Position numbers and translations under genes: made by a program. This document shows positions 1 through 9,011 of a DNA stretch of 64,000 nt, one piece after another (the stretch's first letter is position 1; each line of letters opens with the position of its first letter). Below the pieces are notes generated by a model. It saw only the letters and a program-made list of their open reading frames with translations, was not told the origin of the DNA and did not search any database. The stretch is from contig NZ_CP017946.1 of assembly GCF_003952665.1 (NCBI RefSeq), forward strand, positions 2,604,001 to 2,668,000. Direction: 5' to 3'. Source of the stretch: Bosea sp. Tri-49. Lineage in GTDB: Bacteria; Pseudomonadota; Alphaproteobacteria; Rhizobiales; Beijerinckiaceae.

Positions 1-168
1 GCCAGTGATGCGGAAATAGTAGACGGCGCCGACCTTCTCGCAGAGCCCGTGCATGTTGGTCGGCGCATCCGAGGCGATCGAGTTCTGCTCGAGCAGCTGC
101 TTGAGCTGCCGGCGCGAGAGTTTTCCGCGCTTGTCGAAATAGGCGACGAGATCCTGAACGACTTTCAC
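1..168 (-). CDS. Partial protein of unknown function, third gene of the MoxR/vWA cluster
   Basis: The frame opens with GTG at 168 and is cut by the window edge, leaving 56 N-terminal residues. The visible part begins VKVVQDLVAYFDKRGKLSRR and continues as a basic, probably helical segment followed by a stretch containing CEKVGAVYYF. I do not recognise the family. Its GTG overlaps the TGA of the upstream vWA gene (GTGA at 165-168), so translation is likely coupled and the product probably works with the MoxR ATPase and the HExxH/vWA protein. The rest of the gene lies outside the window, so length and domains cannot be judged. Confidence 0.6.
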   Translation of the reverse strand, partial: MKVVQDLVAYFDKRGKLSRRQLKQLLEQNSIASDAPTNMHGLCEKVGAVYYFRITG

Positions 169-1424
169 GATGCGCCTCCCGCTTGCATGACAATCACGCG
201 TCCATAGGACGGCTGGAACGAGGCTGAAGCTTTCGGCAGCGCCCAGAGCACTGCATAGGGCACTGCCTCGCTGGGATAGGTGATGTCGCCGTCGGTGATG
301 ACGATCGCCGAGCTGACGCGCGGGTCGTCCGCCAGGGCATCAAGCGCCGGCGTCAGGTCGCTGCCGCCATAGCCGCTGATCTGGTAGTCGGCGAGCGCGG
401 CCGGCGAGAGCACCTCGTCCGAGGTGACGACGCTGTCGCACTGGACGACGCGGATCTCGTCGACCCCCGCCGCGTCGCAGAAATCGGCGATGGCGCCGAG
501 CGCCTTCGGGATGTCGTCGCTCATCGAGGCGCTGGTATCGAGGATGACGTTCAGCATCCAGGAATGGCGCTTGCGACCGGGCATCACGAGATCGCTGCGA
601 TCGTTGCCGCGTCGCGAGGCGCGGGTGTAGGTGCGCTCGCCGGGCGCGGCGCCGTCAAGCCAGGCCTGGAGCGCGACATGCCAGGGCGTGTGGAAGAAGC
701 CGCGTTGCGCCCGCACGCTCTGCTGCTGGCCGCCTGCGCTGTCACCCCTGCCGCGCAGGGCGCCCATGGCCTTCGCCAGCACCATGCCGCGGCCAGCGAG
801 GTCGCGGACCGCCCGAGCCCGCTCGGCCTGGTCAGCGCTGTCCTCAGGGAAAAGCTCACGTTCGCGCTGGGCGTCAAGCGCATCGCCCATCGCGCCGGCA
901 GGCGCCTGCCGGGCTGCGCCGAGCACCTGCTCGACGGTCACGACATGGCCTTCCCAGACTTGAGTCCGCGACGGCATGTAATTGCCGGTGCGGCGCATCT
1001 CCAGTACGATGTCCTCTGCCGAGCGCTCACGTGCGCCTTGCATATCGAGCCCACCGGCCGGGATTTTGGTGGTGCCGAGCGCATGCCGCAGCATGTCGTT
1101 GATGATGTAGTCGTGGGCGTAGTTGAACTCGAGCGTGGCGCTGCCGCGGGCCCGGTCATGGGTCCGCAGCGCCAGGTGCAGTAGCTCATGGGCGAGCACG
1201 AAGACGAGATCGTCGCTGGAGAGCCTGGCCGTGAAGGCCGCGTTGGCCAGCAACCGGCCGGAAGCAAAGACACCCATGGTCGGCACGCGCTCGTCGATCT
1301 CGACGCGCACGGCAGCCGCGAGCCCCGCCAGATGCGGGAACGGCACCGTTACCAGCCGCAAGCCCCGCATGATCCGCGCATGGGTGGCGCGGTCTGCTGT
1401 CGGGAGGTCGGGCGCCGCGCTCAT
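165..1424 (-). CDS. HExxH metallopeptidase-like / vWA-like domain protein (DUF2201 type)
   Basis: The 419-residue protein has two recognisable parts. Near the N-terminus the zinc-protease signature HELLH lies at residues 79-83, with a possible third ligand in NYAHDY (His104). Near the C-terminus ILDTSASM (residues 294-301) is a canonical vWA MIDAS motif, DxSxS. This combination is that of the putative metallopeptidase/VWA-like pair known as DUF2201. There is no signal peptide, so it should be cytoplasmic. The ATG overlaps the TGA of the MoxR gene by 4 bp and its own TGA overlaps the next GTG, so the three genes form one translationally coupled unit. MoxR ATPases commonly act as chaperones for metal-binding vWA partners; whether the HELLH site is catalytic is unknown. 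Confidence 0.85.
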   Translation of the reverse strand: MSAAPDLPTADRATHARIMRGLRLVTVPFPHLAGLAAAVRVEIDERVPTMGVFASGRLLANAAFTARLSSDDLVFVLAHELLHLALRTHDRARGSATLEFNYAHDYIINDMLRHALGTTKIPAGGLDMQGARERSAEDIVLEMRRTGNYMPSRTQVWEGHVVTVEQVLGAARQAPAGAMGDALDAQRERELFPEDSADQAERARAVRDLAGRGMVLAKAMGALRGRGDSAGGQQQSVRAQRGFFHTPWHVALQAWLDGAAPGERTYTRASRRGNDRSDLVMPGRKRHSWMLNVILDTSASMSDDIPKALGAIADFCDAAGVDEIRVVQCDSVVTSDEVLSPAALADYQISGYGGSDLTPALDALADDPRVSSAIVITDGDITYPSEAVPYAVLWALPKASASFQPSYGRVIVMQAGGAS

Positions 1425-2452
1425 GCCGCGACCTTGCGCAGGAGGTCGTACATCGCCCGGTCCGCGCCGAGCGCGCCCCAGACCTCGACCATGTCGTTGA
1501 GGATGAGAAGCTGGTGCTCATGCGACAGGCTGCGCAGGAAGCGATTGATCACCGCCGGCTTGATGCCTTCCGCGCGCCCATCCCTGACGAACTGGCGGAT
1601 GCAGTCGAGGATGAACCAGCGGGCGGAATCGCCCTTCGGCAGCAGCTCCGGCTTGCGCAGATAGTCTTCGAGCGGGCGCACCGCCCCGATCGAATCCTCG
1701 GCGAGCGCGCAGAACACCACCGCATCCTCCGGCGAGAGCCGGCCAAAGGCGAGCGCACGCCGGAGTTCGTTGCTGAGAAAGCCGGCCTTCTGCGCCATGT
1801 CGAGCGCCCGCGACAGCATTGCCCAGGCCCGTGGCGTCGAGAACGGCACGGGCTCTGCCGGCACCGGCCGCATCAACGCGTCGGGAATCGTCGCGATGAA
1901 GTTGCGGATCTCGCTCCGCACGCCGGCGCGCTGGGCCCAGGCCAGCCAATCGGCGGTGTCGACGCACAATTGCAAGATGGTGACGCGATTGACCAGCGCC
2001 GAGCTCATCGCCCGCACCAGAGCGCGATCCTGCAGGCGGTTGCCGGCAGCGACGACCCAAGTACCTTTCGGCAAGGCATGCTCGCCCAGCCGCCGCTCCA
2101 GCAGCAGGGAATAGAACGCCTTCTGGACATCGGGCGAGCAGGCCGGCAGCTCGTCGAGGAAGAGACAGAACGGCTCGGGCTTTTCCGGCAGCAGCACGCG
2201 CGGCGGGCAGAAGACCGAGCGCTCGCCGACGATGCGCGGGATGCCGCTGACATCCTCGGGCGCGATCTGCGTGCCGAGCAGGGAACGGCAGGGCAGGCCC
2301 GCCTCGCGCGCGGCTTCATAGACCAGCTCGGACTTACCGAGTCCGGGCGGCGAGAGCAGCAGAAAGCTCTGCTCATGCGCCATGCACTGGATCAGCTGCT
2401 TGGCCTGACGCAACGAGACAACTTCCTCGAAGGCGGATCGCGTCGCTTCCAT
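1421..2452 (-). CDS. MoxR-family AAA+ ATPase
   Basis: The 343-residue protein carries a Walker A motif, SPPGLGKSE, about 35 residues from the start and a Walker B motif, FLDELP, as expected for a MoxR-type AAA+ ATPase. The longest frame begins 22 codons earlier (2518), but GGGAGGGG lies just upstream of the ATG at 2452 and the family normally starts close to the first helix, so I place the start there. It is the first gene of a minus-strand operon; its TGA overlaps the ATG of the HExxH/vWA gene. MoxR proteins remodel or activate partner complexes, often with a vWA subunit. The physiological substrate here is unknown. Confidence 0.88.
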   Translation of the reverse strand: MEATRSAFEEVVSLRQAKQLIQCMAHEQSFLLLSPPGLGKSELVYEAAREAGLPCRSLLGTQIAPEDVSGIPRIVGERSVFCPPRVLLPEKPEPFCLFLDELPACSPDVQKAFYSLLLERRLGEHALPKGTWVVAAGNRLQDRALVRAMSSALVNRVTILQLCVDTADWLAWAQRAGVRSEIRNFIATIPDALMRPVPAEPVPFSTPRAWAMLSRALDMAQKAGFLSNELRRALAFGRLSPEDAVVFCALAEDSIGAVRPLEDYLRKPELLPKGDSARWFILDCIRQFVRDGRAEGIKPAVINRFLRSLSHEHQLLILNDMVEVWGALGADRAMYDLLRKVAA

Positions 2453-2583
2453 CAACCCCTCCCAAGGACGACCCGCCGGGGTCATCTCCGCGCAGGTACG
2501 GCAAGAGGCAGTCTGCAACGCCAGAGGCCTTTGAAATCATTATTTCTTTGTAATGTTTAGTTTTGTTTCACGGCTGTTTCACG

Positions 2584-2606
2584 AACCGTCCGCTTCGGCG
2601 GTTTTT
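2584..2606 (+). terminator. Terminator-like hairpin in the leader of the malic enzyme gene
   Basis: AACCG and CCG pair with CGG and CGGTT around a short CTT loop, with one bulged T, and the stem runs straight into TTTTT. The T-run is on the plus strand, yet there is no plus-strand gene upstream in the window; the MoxR gene leaves in the other direction. A possible promoter, TTGAAA-N17-TGTTTA, lies at 2531-2559. The hairpin could therefore end a very short leader RNA or attenuate the malic enzyme gene that starts 140 bp downstream. Confidence 0.4.
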
Positions 2607-2749
2607 GATAGTTCCGCAGCGCCTGCCAGCGATGCTCGGCTCCATTTTTCCTGCGGCACAAGCCCTTCACCGCCTGGCCCCGCTTGACGCCCACCCCCTT
2701 TCCGCGCGACCTCGTCAGCAAGCAATGGCGGCGCAGAGGAAGCGTGGGG

Positions 2750-5044
2750 ATGGCTAAAAGCACCTTGTCGGCGGACCTTCGTTCGGGCGCGCTCGTCTAC
2801 CATCGCCTGCCCAAGCCCGGTAAGCTCGAAATCCAGGCGACCAAGCCGCTCGGCAACCAGCGCGACCTGGCGCTAGCCTATTCACCTGGCGTCGCCGCTG
2901 CCTGCGAGGCGATCGTCGACGACCCCGGCGAGGCAGCCGAGCTGACCTCGCGCCAGAACCTGGTCGCCGTCATCACCAACGGTACGGCCGTGCTCGGCCT
3001 TGGCGACATCGGCCCGCTCGCCTCCAAGCCGGTGATGGAAGGCAAGGCCGTCCTCTTCAAGAAGTTCGCCGGCATCGACTGCTTCGACATCGAGGTCGAG
3101 CAGAAGAACGTCGAGAAATTCGTCGAGGTCGTCGCAGCGCTGGAGCCGACCTTCGGCGGCATCAATCTTGAGGACATCAAGGGCCCTGAATGCTTCGAGA
3201 TCGAGGAGCAGCTCAAGGCCCGGATGAACATCCCGGTCTTCCATGACGACCAGCACGGCACGGCGATCATCGTCAGCGCCGCCGTGCTGAATGGGCTCGA
3301 TCTCGCGGGCAAGAAGATCGGCGAGGTCAAGATCGTCGTCTCGGGCGCTGGCGCGGCTGCCCTCGCCTGCCTCAATCTCCTCGTGTCGCTCGGCGCCCGC
3401 ACGCAAAACATCTGGGTCACCGATCTCGACGGCGTGGTCTACAAGGGCCGCAACACGCTGATGGATCGCTGGAAGGAGATCTACGCCCAGGAGACCGAGG
3501 CGCGGACGCTCGCCGAAGTGATCGGCGGCGCCGACATCTTCCTCGGCCTTTCGGCAGCGGGCGTGCTCAAGCCCGAAATGGCCAAGCAGATGGCGCAAAA
3601 GCCGCTGATCCTGGCACTGGCCAACCCGAACCCCGAGATCACACCGGAGGATGCGCTCGCCGTCCGCCCAGACGCGATGATCTGCACCGGCCGCTCGGAC
3701 TATCCGAACCAGGTCAACAACGTCCTCTGCTTCCCCTACATCTTCCGCGGCGCGCTCGATGTGCAGGCGACGACGATCAACGAGGCGATGAAGCTCGCCG
3801 CCGTGCGCGCTATCGCCGCCCTCGCCCGCGAGGCGACCTCCGATATCGCCGCGCGCGCCTATGGCGGCGAGTCCCAGACCTTCGGCGCGACGTCACTGAT
3901 CCCCAATCCGTTCGACCCGCGGTTGATCCTGCGCATCGCACCGGCGGTGGCGGAGGCGGCGATGGCCACTGGCGTCGCCAAGAAGCCGCTGATCGACATC
4001 GAGGCCTATCGCGAGGACCTGTCGCGCTTCGTCTTCCGCTCCGGCTTCCTGATGAAGCCGCTCTTCGCCAAGGCGAAGGCCGATCCGAAGCGGGTGATCT
4101 ATGCCGAGGGCGAAGATGAGCGCGTCCTGCGCGCCGCCCAGATCGCGATCGAGGAAGGTATGGCGATCCCGATCCTGATCGGCCGCCCCTCGGTAATCGA
4201 GACCCGCGTCAAGCGCTTTGGCCTGACGATCCGGCCCGGCATCGATTGCGAACTGATCAACCCGGAGGACGATCCGCGCTATCGCGACTATGTCCAGACC
4301 TATCTCGACATCGCCGGCCGGCGCGGCATCACGCCCGAGGCGGCACGCTCGCTGGTGCGTACCAACAACACGGTCATCGCGGCGCTTGCCGTCGTGCGCG
4401 GCGAGGCCGATGCGATGATCACCGGCCTCGAAGGCCGGTTCCTCTCGCGGCTGCGCCATATCCGCGACATCATCGGGCTGGAACCCGGCGTCTGCGACCT
4501 CGCCGCGATGACGCTGATCATCACCAGCAAGGGCGGCTTCTTCCTCGCCGACACCCATGTGAAGCATGATCCGACGGCGGAAGAGATCGCCGACATGGCA
4601 GTGCTGGCCGCGAGCCACGTCACGCGCTTCGGCATCGAGCCGAAGATCGCCCTGCTCTCGCATTCGGATTTCGGCGCAGCCGACACCCCGAGCTCGATCA
4701 AGATGCGCAAGGCGGGCAAGCTGATCCAGGAGCGCGCGCCGGAGCTGGAATGCGACGGCGAGATGGAGGCGGACACCGCCCTCGTCGCCGCCATCCGCGA
4801 GCGGGTGCTGCCGTCCTCGCGCCTGAAGGGCATCGCCAACGTCCTGATCTTCCCCAATCTCGACGCCGCGAACATCGCCTACCAATTCGCCAAGGTGCTG
4901 GCCGATGCGCTCCCGGTCGGGCCGATCCTGATCGGTGCAGCCAAGCCGGTGCACGTCCTCACCGGCTCGGTGACGGCGCGCGGCGTCGTCAACATGACCG
5001 CGGTGGCGGTCGCGGAGGCACAAGGGCGGGCAGCCACCGGCTGA
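2750..5044 (+). CDS. maeB: NADP-dependent malic enzyme with C-terminal phosphotransacetylase-like domain
   Basis: The 764-residue product matches the usual size of chimeric MaeB/Tme/Dme enzymes. The N-terminal half (about residues 1-430) has malic enzyme features, including [29 protein letters not shown] and the nucleotide-binding stretch [10 protein letters not shown]. The C-terminal part (from about 440) resembles phosphotransacetylase, with [13 protein letters not shown] and [11 protein letters not shown]. It oxidatively decarboxylates malate to pyruvate in the cytoplasm; the PTA-like domain is generally thought to be regulatory. The longest frame starts at 2684, but the ATG at 2750 is preceded by AGAGGA and gives the typical family N-terminus. 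It is a single gene, with a terminator-like hairpin in its leader. Confidence 0.95.
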   Translation: MAKSTLSADLRSGALVYHRLPKPGKLEIQATKPLGNQRDLALAYSPGVAAACEAIVDDPGEAAELTSRQNLVAVITNGTAVLGLGDIGPLASKPVMEGKAVLFKKFAGIDCFDIEVEQKNVEKFVEVVAALEPTFGGINLEDIKGPECFEIEEQLKARMNIPVFHDDQHGTAIIVSAAVLNGLDLAGKKIGEVKIVVSGAGAAALACLNLLVSLGARTQNIWVTDLDGVVYKGRNTLMDRWKEIYAQETEARTLAEVIGGADIFLGLSAAGVLKPEMAKQMAQKPLILALANPNPEITPEDALAVRPDAMICTGRSDYPNQVNNVLCFPYIFRGALDVQATTINEAMKLAAVRAIAALAREATSDIAARAYGGESQTFGATSLIPNPFDPRLILRIAPAVAEAAMATGVAKKPLIDIEAYREDLSRFVFRSGFLMKPLFAKAKADPKRVIYAEGEDERVLRAAQIAIEEGMAIPILIGRPSVIETRVKRFGLTIRPGIDCELINPEDDPRYRDYVQTYLDIAGRRGITPEAARSLVRTNNTVIAALAVVRGEADAMITGLEGRFLSRLRHIRDIIGLEPGVCDLAAMTLIITSKGGFFLADTHVKHDPTAEEIADMAVLAASHVTRFGIEPKIALLSHSDFGAADTPSSIKMRKAGKLIQERAPELECDGEMEADTALVAAIRERVLPSSRLKGIANVLIFPNLDAANIAYQFAKVLADALPVGPILIGAAKPVHVLTGSVTARGVVNMTAVAVAEAQGRAATG

Positions 5045-5217
5045 CCTTGGGAAACGCTCTGTTGAAGTCGTTTCTGAGCCAGCTTTCAAAAGCGGGACAG
5101 TGGCTTAGCATGAGTGGTTGATACCGCCTTTTCGCTCTTGGCGGGTGGCGCACGATAGGCTCATACTTCCCGTCAGGAGCGGGAAAGGGGCCCGTGCGAA
5201 ACGTTCGGAGAGCGCTC

Positions 5218-6852
5218 ATGCGTGAGTTCCATCGTCAGTCCGGAATCCGGCGTGCCGTCAGGCCGCTCGCGCTGGCGAGCGGCCTTTTTCTTGCGCTTGC
5301 CGTTACCTTCGTCGGCGCCGCCATGGCGCAGGTGGTGTTCCATCGCGGCAATGACGGCGATCCCGAGACGCTCGATTCGCATAAGACCTCGACCGTGAGC
5401 GAGGCGCATCTACTGCGTGACCTGTCCGAAGGCCTGGTGATCCACCATATCAATGGCGAAGTTGTCCCCGGCGTCGCCGAAAGCTGGACGATGGCCCAGG
5501 ACGGCAAGAGCTACGCCTTCAAGCTGCGCGCCAACGCCAAATGGTCGAATGGCGATCCGGTCACAGCGGGCGATTTCGTTTTCTCGTTCCGGCGCATGGT
5601 CAATCCGGAGACCGGGGCGAAATACGCCAACATCCTCTACCCGATCCGCAATGCCGAGAAGATCAACAAGGCAGGCGAAGGCGCCAAGCTCGAAGATCTC
5701 GGCGTCAAGGCGATCGACGACCGCACGCTCGAAATATCGCTGGAACGGCCGACGCCCTATTTCCTGGAATTGCTGACGCATCAGACCGGGCTGCCGGTCC
5801 ATCCGGCCTCCGTCCAGAAGTTCGGCAAGGACTTCGTCAAGCCGGAGAACTGGGTCTCGAACGGCGCCTACACGCTGAAGGAGTTCGTGCCGAACTCGCA
5901 TATCCGGCTGGAGAAGAACAAGGCCTTCCACGACGCCACGAACGTCAAGATCGACACCGTCATCTACTATCCCACGCCCGACTTCTCCGCCGCCGCCCGC
6001 CGCTTCCAGGCCGGCGAGCTGCAGATGACGTCGGACATCCCGGCCGATCAGGTCCAGCAATTGCGCGAGAAGCTCGGCAAGGACCAGGTCAGGATCTCGC
6101 CCTATCTCGGCACCTATTTCCTGATCATCAACACCGCAAAGAAGCCATTCGACGACATCCGGGTGCGCCGCGCGCTGTCGCTGGTGATCGACCGCGAGTT
6201 CATCGCCGAGGAGATCTGGGGTGGCACCATGCTGCCGGCCTATGGCGTGATCCCGCCGAACATCGGCAATTATGGTGAGCGCGCCGAAGCCGACTTCAAG
6301 GGCACCTCCCCGCTCGACCGCGAGGACGAGGCCAAGAAGCTGCTCGCCGCCGCAGGCTTCGGGCCGGGCATGCCGCTCAGGGTCCAGCTGCGCTACAACA
6401 CCACCGACAACAACCGCCGCACCGTGATCGCGATCGCCGAGCAATGGAAGGCGATCGGCGTCGAGACCAGCTTCATCAACACCGACGGCAAGACGCATTT
6501 TGCCCTGCTGCGCGACGGCGGCGATTTCGACATCGCCCGCTATGGCTGGATCGGCGATTATTCCGACCCGCAGAACTTCCTGTTCCTGTTCCAGAGCGAC
6601 AACACCGGCTTCAATTCCGGCAAGTACAACAACCCGCAATTCGACGCGCTGATGAAGCAGGGTGCCGAGGAGATCGACATCGCCAAGCGCGCCGCGATCC
6701 TGCGCGAGGCCGACGCGATCCTCGCCGCCGAGGTGCCCTGGATTCCGGTGCTCTACTATTCCTCGAAGAATCTGGTCTCGCCGAAGGTCCAGGGCTTCCA
6801 GCAGAATTTGCGCGGCGCGCTGCCGACGCGGTTCATGAGCCTGAAACCGTGA
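5218..6852 (+). CDS. Peptide ABC transporter substrate-binding protein (OppA-like, family 5)
   Basis: The 544-residue protein begins with a basic segment, a hydrophobic core and GAAMAQ, a plausible signal peptidase site near residue 38, so it is periplasmic. The mature part starts VVFHRGNDGDPETLD and has the bacterial family 5 extracellular binding-protein pattern, including GLVIHHINGEVVPGVAESW. It should capture oligopeptides for the permease and ATPase genes that follow. ATG 5218 follows GGAGAG at 5 bp; a GTG at 5194 in the same frame is an alternative. A GTCAT-type palindromic repeat separates it from the permease gene, which may let the binding protein be made in excess. Confidence 0.92.
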   Translation: MREFHRQSGIRRAVRPLALASGLFLALAVTFVGAAMAQVVFHRGNDGDPETLDSHKTSTVSEAHLLRDLSEGLVIHHINGEVVPGVAESWTMAQDGKSYAFKLRANAKWSNGDPVTAGDFVFSFRRMVNPETGAKYANILYPIRNAEKINKAGEGAKLEDLGVKAIDDRTLEISLERPTPYFLELLTHQTGLPVHPASVQKFGKDFVKPENWVSNGAYTLKEFVPNSHIRLEKNKAFHDATNVKIDTVIYYPTPDFSAAARRFQAGELQMTSDIPADQVQQLREKLGKDQVRISPYLGTYFLIINTAKKPFDDIRVRRALSLVIDREFIAEEIWGGTMLPAYGVIPPNIGNYGERAEADFKGTSPLDREDEAKKLLAAAGFGPGMPLRVQLRYNTTDNNRRTVIAIAEQWKAIGVETSFINTDGKTHFALLRDGGDFDIARYGWIGDYSDPQNFLFLFQSDNTGFNSGKYNNPQFDALMKQGAEEIDIAKRAAILREADAILAAEVPWIPVLYYSSKNLVSPKVQGFQQNLRGALPTRFMSLKP

Positions 6853-6860
6853 TTGAAAAG

Positions 6861-6950
6861 CGTCATGGCCGGGCCTGACCCGGCCATCTCGGGTCGGAGC
6901 GGGCGACCGCCAGCGCTCATGAGATGCTTGGGTCAAGCCCGAGCATGACG
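6861..6950. repeat. Palindromic GTCAT-ended repeat, copy 1 (between binding protein and permease)
   Basis: Two imperfect hairpins lie back to back: ATGGCCGGG...CCCGGCCAT at 6865-6887 and ATGCTTGGG...GCCCGAGCAT at 6924-6946. The outer ends read GTCAT and ATGAC. The second hairpin matches elements near 13.6, 24.4, 34.6 and 53.3 kb. It fills most of the gap between the binding-protein gene and the first permease gene of the peptide importer. Confidence 0.8.
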
Positions 6951-6964
6951 TAGGGACCAGCCCC

Positions 6965-7885
6965 GTGCTCACCTACATCCTGCGCCGCCTCGCCACCGCG
7001 ATCCCGACCCTGTTCGTGATCGTGACGATCTCGTTCTTCCTGATGCGCGTCGCGCCGGGCGGGCCGTTCGATCTCGAGCAGGCGCTGGAAGCCAAGGTGA
7101 TGGAGAACCTGCGGCGCATCTACAAGCTCGACCAGCCGCTGTTCCAGCAATACCTGACCTACCTCGCAGCGCTGCTGCGCGGCGATTTCGGCCCATCATT
7201 TTATTTCCGCGACTTCTCGATCGGCGAACTGTTCGCGCAGGGCCTGCCGGTCTCGATCCGGCTCGGAGCCTCGGCGCTGCTGCTGGCGCTCGCGATCGGC
7301 GGCCCGCTCGGCATGGTCGCGGCCTTCCGCCAGAACGGCGCAGCCGACCATGCCGTGATCGGCTTCGCCACCGCCGGCATCACCATTCCGAACTTCGTCG
7401 TCGCGCCCGTCCTGCAGATCGTCTTCGGCTTGAGCCTGGCCTGGCTGCCGGTCGGCGGGTGGAACGGCGGCGCCTTCCGCAACACGGTGCTGCCGATCGT
7501 GACGCTCGCCCTCCCCCAGATCGCGGTCATCGCGCGGATGACGCGCGCGGCGATGATCGAGACGCTGCGTGCCAACCATATCCGCACCTTGCGGGCCCAG
7601 GGGCTTTCGACCACGACCATCGCGCTGCATGCCGCGCGCGGCGCCGCGCTACCCGTCGTCTCCTATCTCGGCCCGGCGGCGGCGAGCCTGCTCACCGGCT
7701 CGGTCGTGGTCGAGACGATCTTCGCCATTCCCGGCATCGGGCGCTATTTCGTCGAGGGCGCGCTCAACCGCGACTACACGCTGGTGATGGGCACGGTCGT
7801 CGTCGTCGCGATCTTCGTGCTGCTCTTCAACCTCGTGGTCGATGTGCTCTATGCGCTGCTCGACCCGCGCGTCAGGCTGGAGTGA
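6965..7885 (+). CDS. Peptide ABC transporter permease, OppB/DppB type
   Basis: The 306-residue integral membrane protein has the family N-terminus, MLTYILRRLATAIPTLFVI, followed by several hydrophobic segments and the inner-membrane permease signature region around HAARGAALPVVSYLGP. Its length matches OppB/DppB proteins. It starts with GTG at 6965. It is the second gene of the importer and sits 3 bp upstream of the partner permease, with which it should form the heterodimeric channel. Confidence 0.93.
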   Translation: MLTYILRRLATAIPTLFVIVTISFFLMRVAPGGPFDLEQALEAKVMENLRRIYKLDQPLFQQYLTYLAALLRGDFGPSFYFRDFSIGELFAQGLPVSIRLGASALLLALAIGGPLGMVAAFRQNGAADHAVIGFATAGITIPNFVVAPVLQIVFGLSLAWLPVGGWNGGAFRNTVLPIVTLALPQIAVIARMTRAAMIETLRANHIRTLRAQGLSTTTIALHAARGAALPVVSYLGPAAASLLTGSVVVETIFAIPGIGRYFVEGALNRDYTLVMGTVVVVAIFVLLFNLVVDVLYALLDPRVRLE

Positions 7886-7888
7886 GCG

Positions 7889-9010
7889 ATGAGCGACATG
7901 CCCGCCTGTCCCATCCCGCCCATCTGCCGCTCGCTCTGGCAGGACGCGCGCATCCGCCTGCTGCGCAACCGCGCTGCGGTGGCGAGCCTCGTCGTCCTGA
8001 CGCTGATGATGCTCGCCTGCATCTTCGGCCCACTGATGACCGGTCACGCTTACGACCGGGTCTACCAGGACTATGTCCGCGTCCCGGCGAGCCTTTCCGC
8101 TTATCCCAAGGCCGAGGCCCTGCCCGGCGCCGTGCAGCGCATCGCGTCGCGGATCAGGGCCACACCCAACGATGTCGTGGCCGAGGCAACCCGCGTCCGG
8201 CTGGTGCTGACCTCGCAACGGCCGATCGACCAGCGCCTGCTCGTCTATTTCGACCGCTCCGACCAGTTCGGCACGCCGGTGATCACCGCCAATGAGCAGG
8301 AGGGACGCCGGCTCAGTCTCGACGTCCCGATCAAGCGTCAATACTTCCTGTTCGGCACCGACTCCAACGGCCGCGACCTGCTCACCCGCACGCTGATCGC
8401 CGGCCGCGTCTCGCTCGCCATCGGCCTGCTCGCCACCGGCGTCGCTTTGGTGATCGGCGTCGTCTATGGCGCGACCGCCGGCTATCTCGGCGGGCGCATC
8501 GACATGGTGATGATGCGCATCGTCGACGTTCTCTATTCCCTGCCCTTCATCTTCTTCGTCATCCTGCTCGTCGTCTTCTTCGGCCGGAACTTCATCCTGA
8601 TGTTCCTCGCCGTCGGCGCGATCGAATGGCTCGACATGGCCCGCATCGTCCGCGGCCAGGCGCTCTCGATCAGACGGCAGGATTATGTGCTGGCGGCCGA
8701 AGCGCTCGGCGTCTCGACCGGCGGCATCCTCAAGCGCCATGTCATCCCCAATACGCTCGGGCCGGTCGTCGTCTATGTCACCCTCCTGGTGCCGAAGGTG
8801 ATCCTGCTCGAAAGCTTCCTCTCCTTCCTCGGCCTCGGCATTCAGGAGCCGATGACGAGCTGGGGCGTGCTGATTTCGGACGGCGCCCGCGCCATCCAGG
8901 CAACGCCATGGATGCTCACCTTCCCTGCTGCCTTCCTGGTGACGGCGCTGTTCGCCCTCAACTTCCTCGGCGACGGTCTGCGCGACGCGCTTGACCCCAG
9001 GGATCGCTGA
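7889..9010 (+). CDS. Peptide ABC transporter permease, OppC/DppC type
   Basis: The 373-residue permease has one transmembrane segment near residues 30-55, then a long soluble region of about 100 residues, then GTDSNGRDLLTR and the remaining membrane helices, the usual OppC organisation. The EAA-loop region contains EALGVSTGGILKRHVIPN, which contacts the ATPase. It follows the OppB-type gene by 3 bp and ends 1 bp before the ATPase gene, so the three are co-translated. It forms the second half of the membrane channel. Confidence 0.93.
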   Translation: MSDMPACPIPPICRSLWQDARIRLLRNRAAVASLVVLTLMMLACIFGPLMTGHAYDRVYQDYVRVPASLSAYPKAEALPGAVQRIASRIRATPNDVVAEATRVRLVLTSQRPIDQRLLVYFDRSDQFGTPVITANEQEGRRLSLDVPIKRQYFLFGTDSNGRDLLTRTLIAGRVSLAIGLLATGVALVIGVVYGATAGYLGGRIDMVMMRIVDVLYSLPFIFFVILLVVFFGRNFILMFLAVGAIEWLDMARIVRGQALSIRRQDYVLAAEALGVSTGGILKRHVIPNTLGPVVVYVTLLVPKVILLESFLSFLGLGIQEPMTSWGVLISDGARAIQATPWMLTFPAAFLVTALFALNFLGDGLRDALDPRDR

Positions 9011-9011
9011 G

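Noticed and set aside
5410..6972. Minus-strand frame of 520 codons
   Set aside because: It is antisense to the peptide-binding protein gene and has no recognisable motif or start signal.
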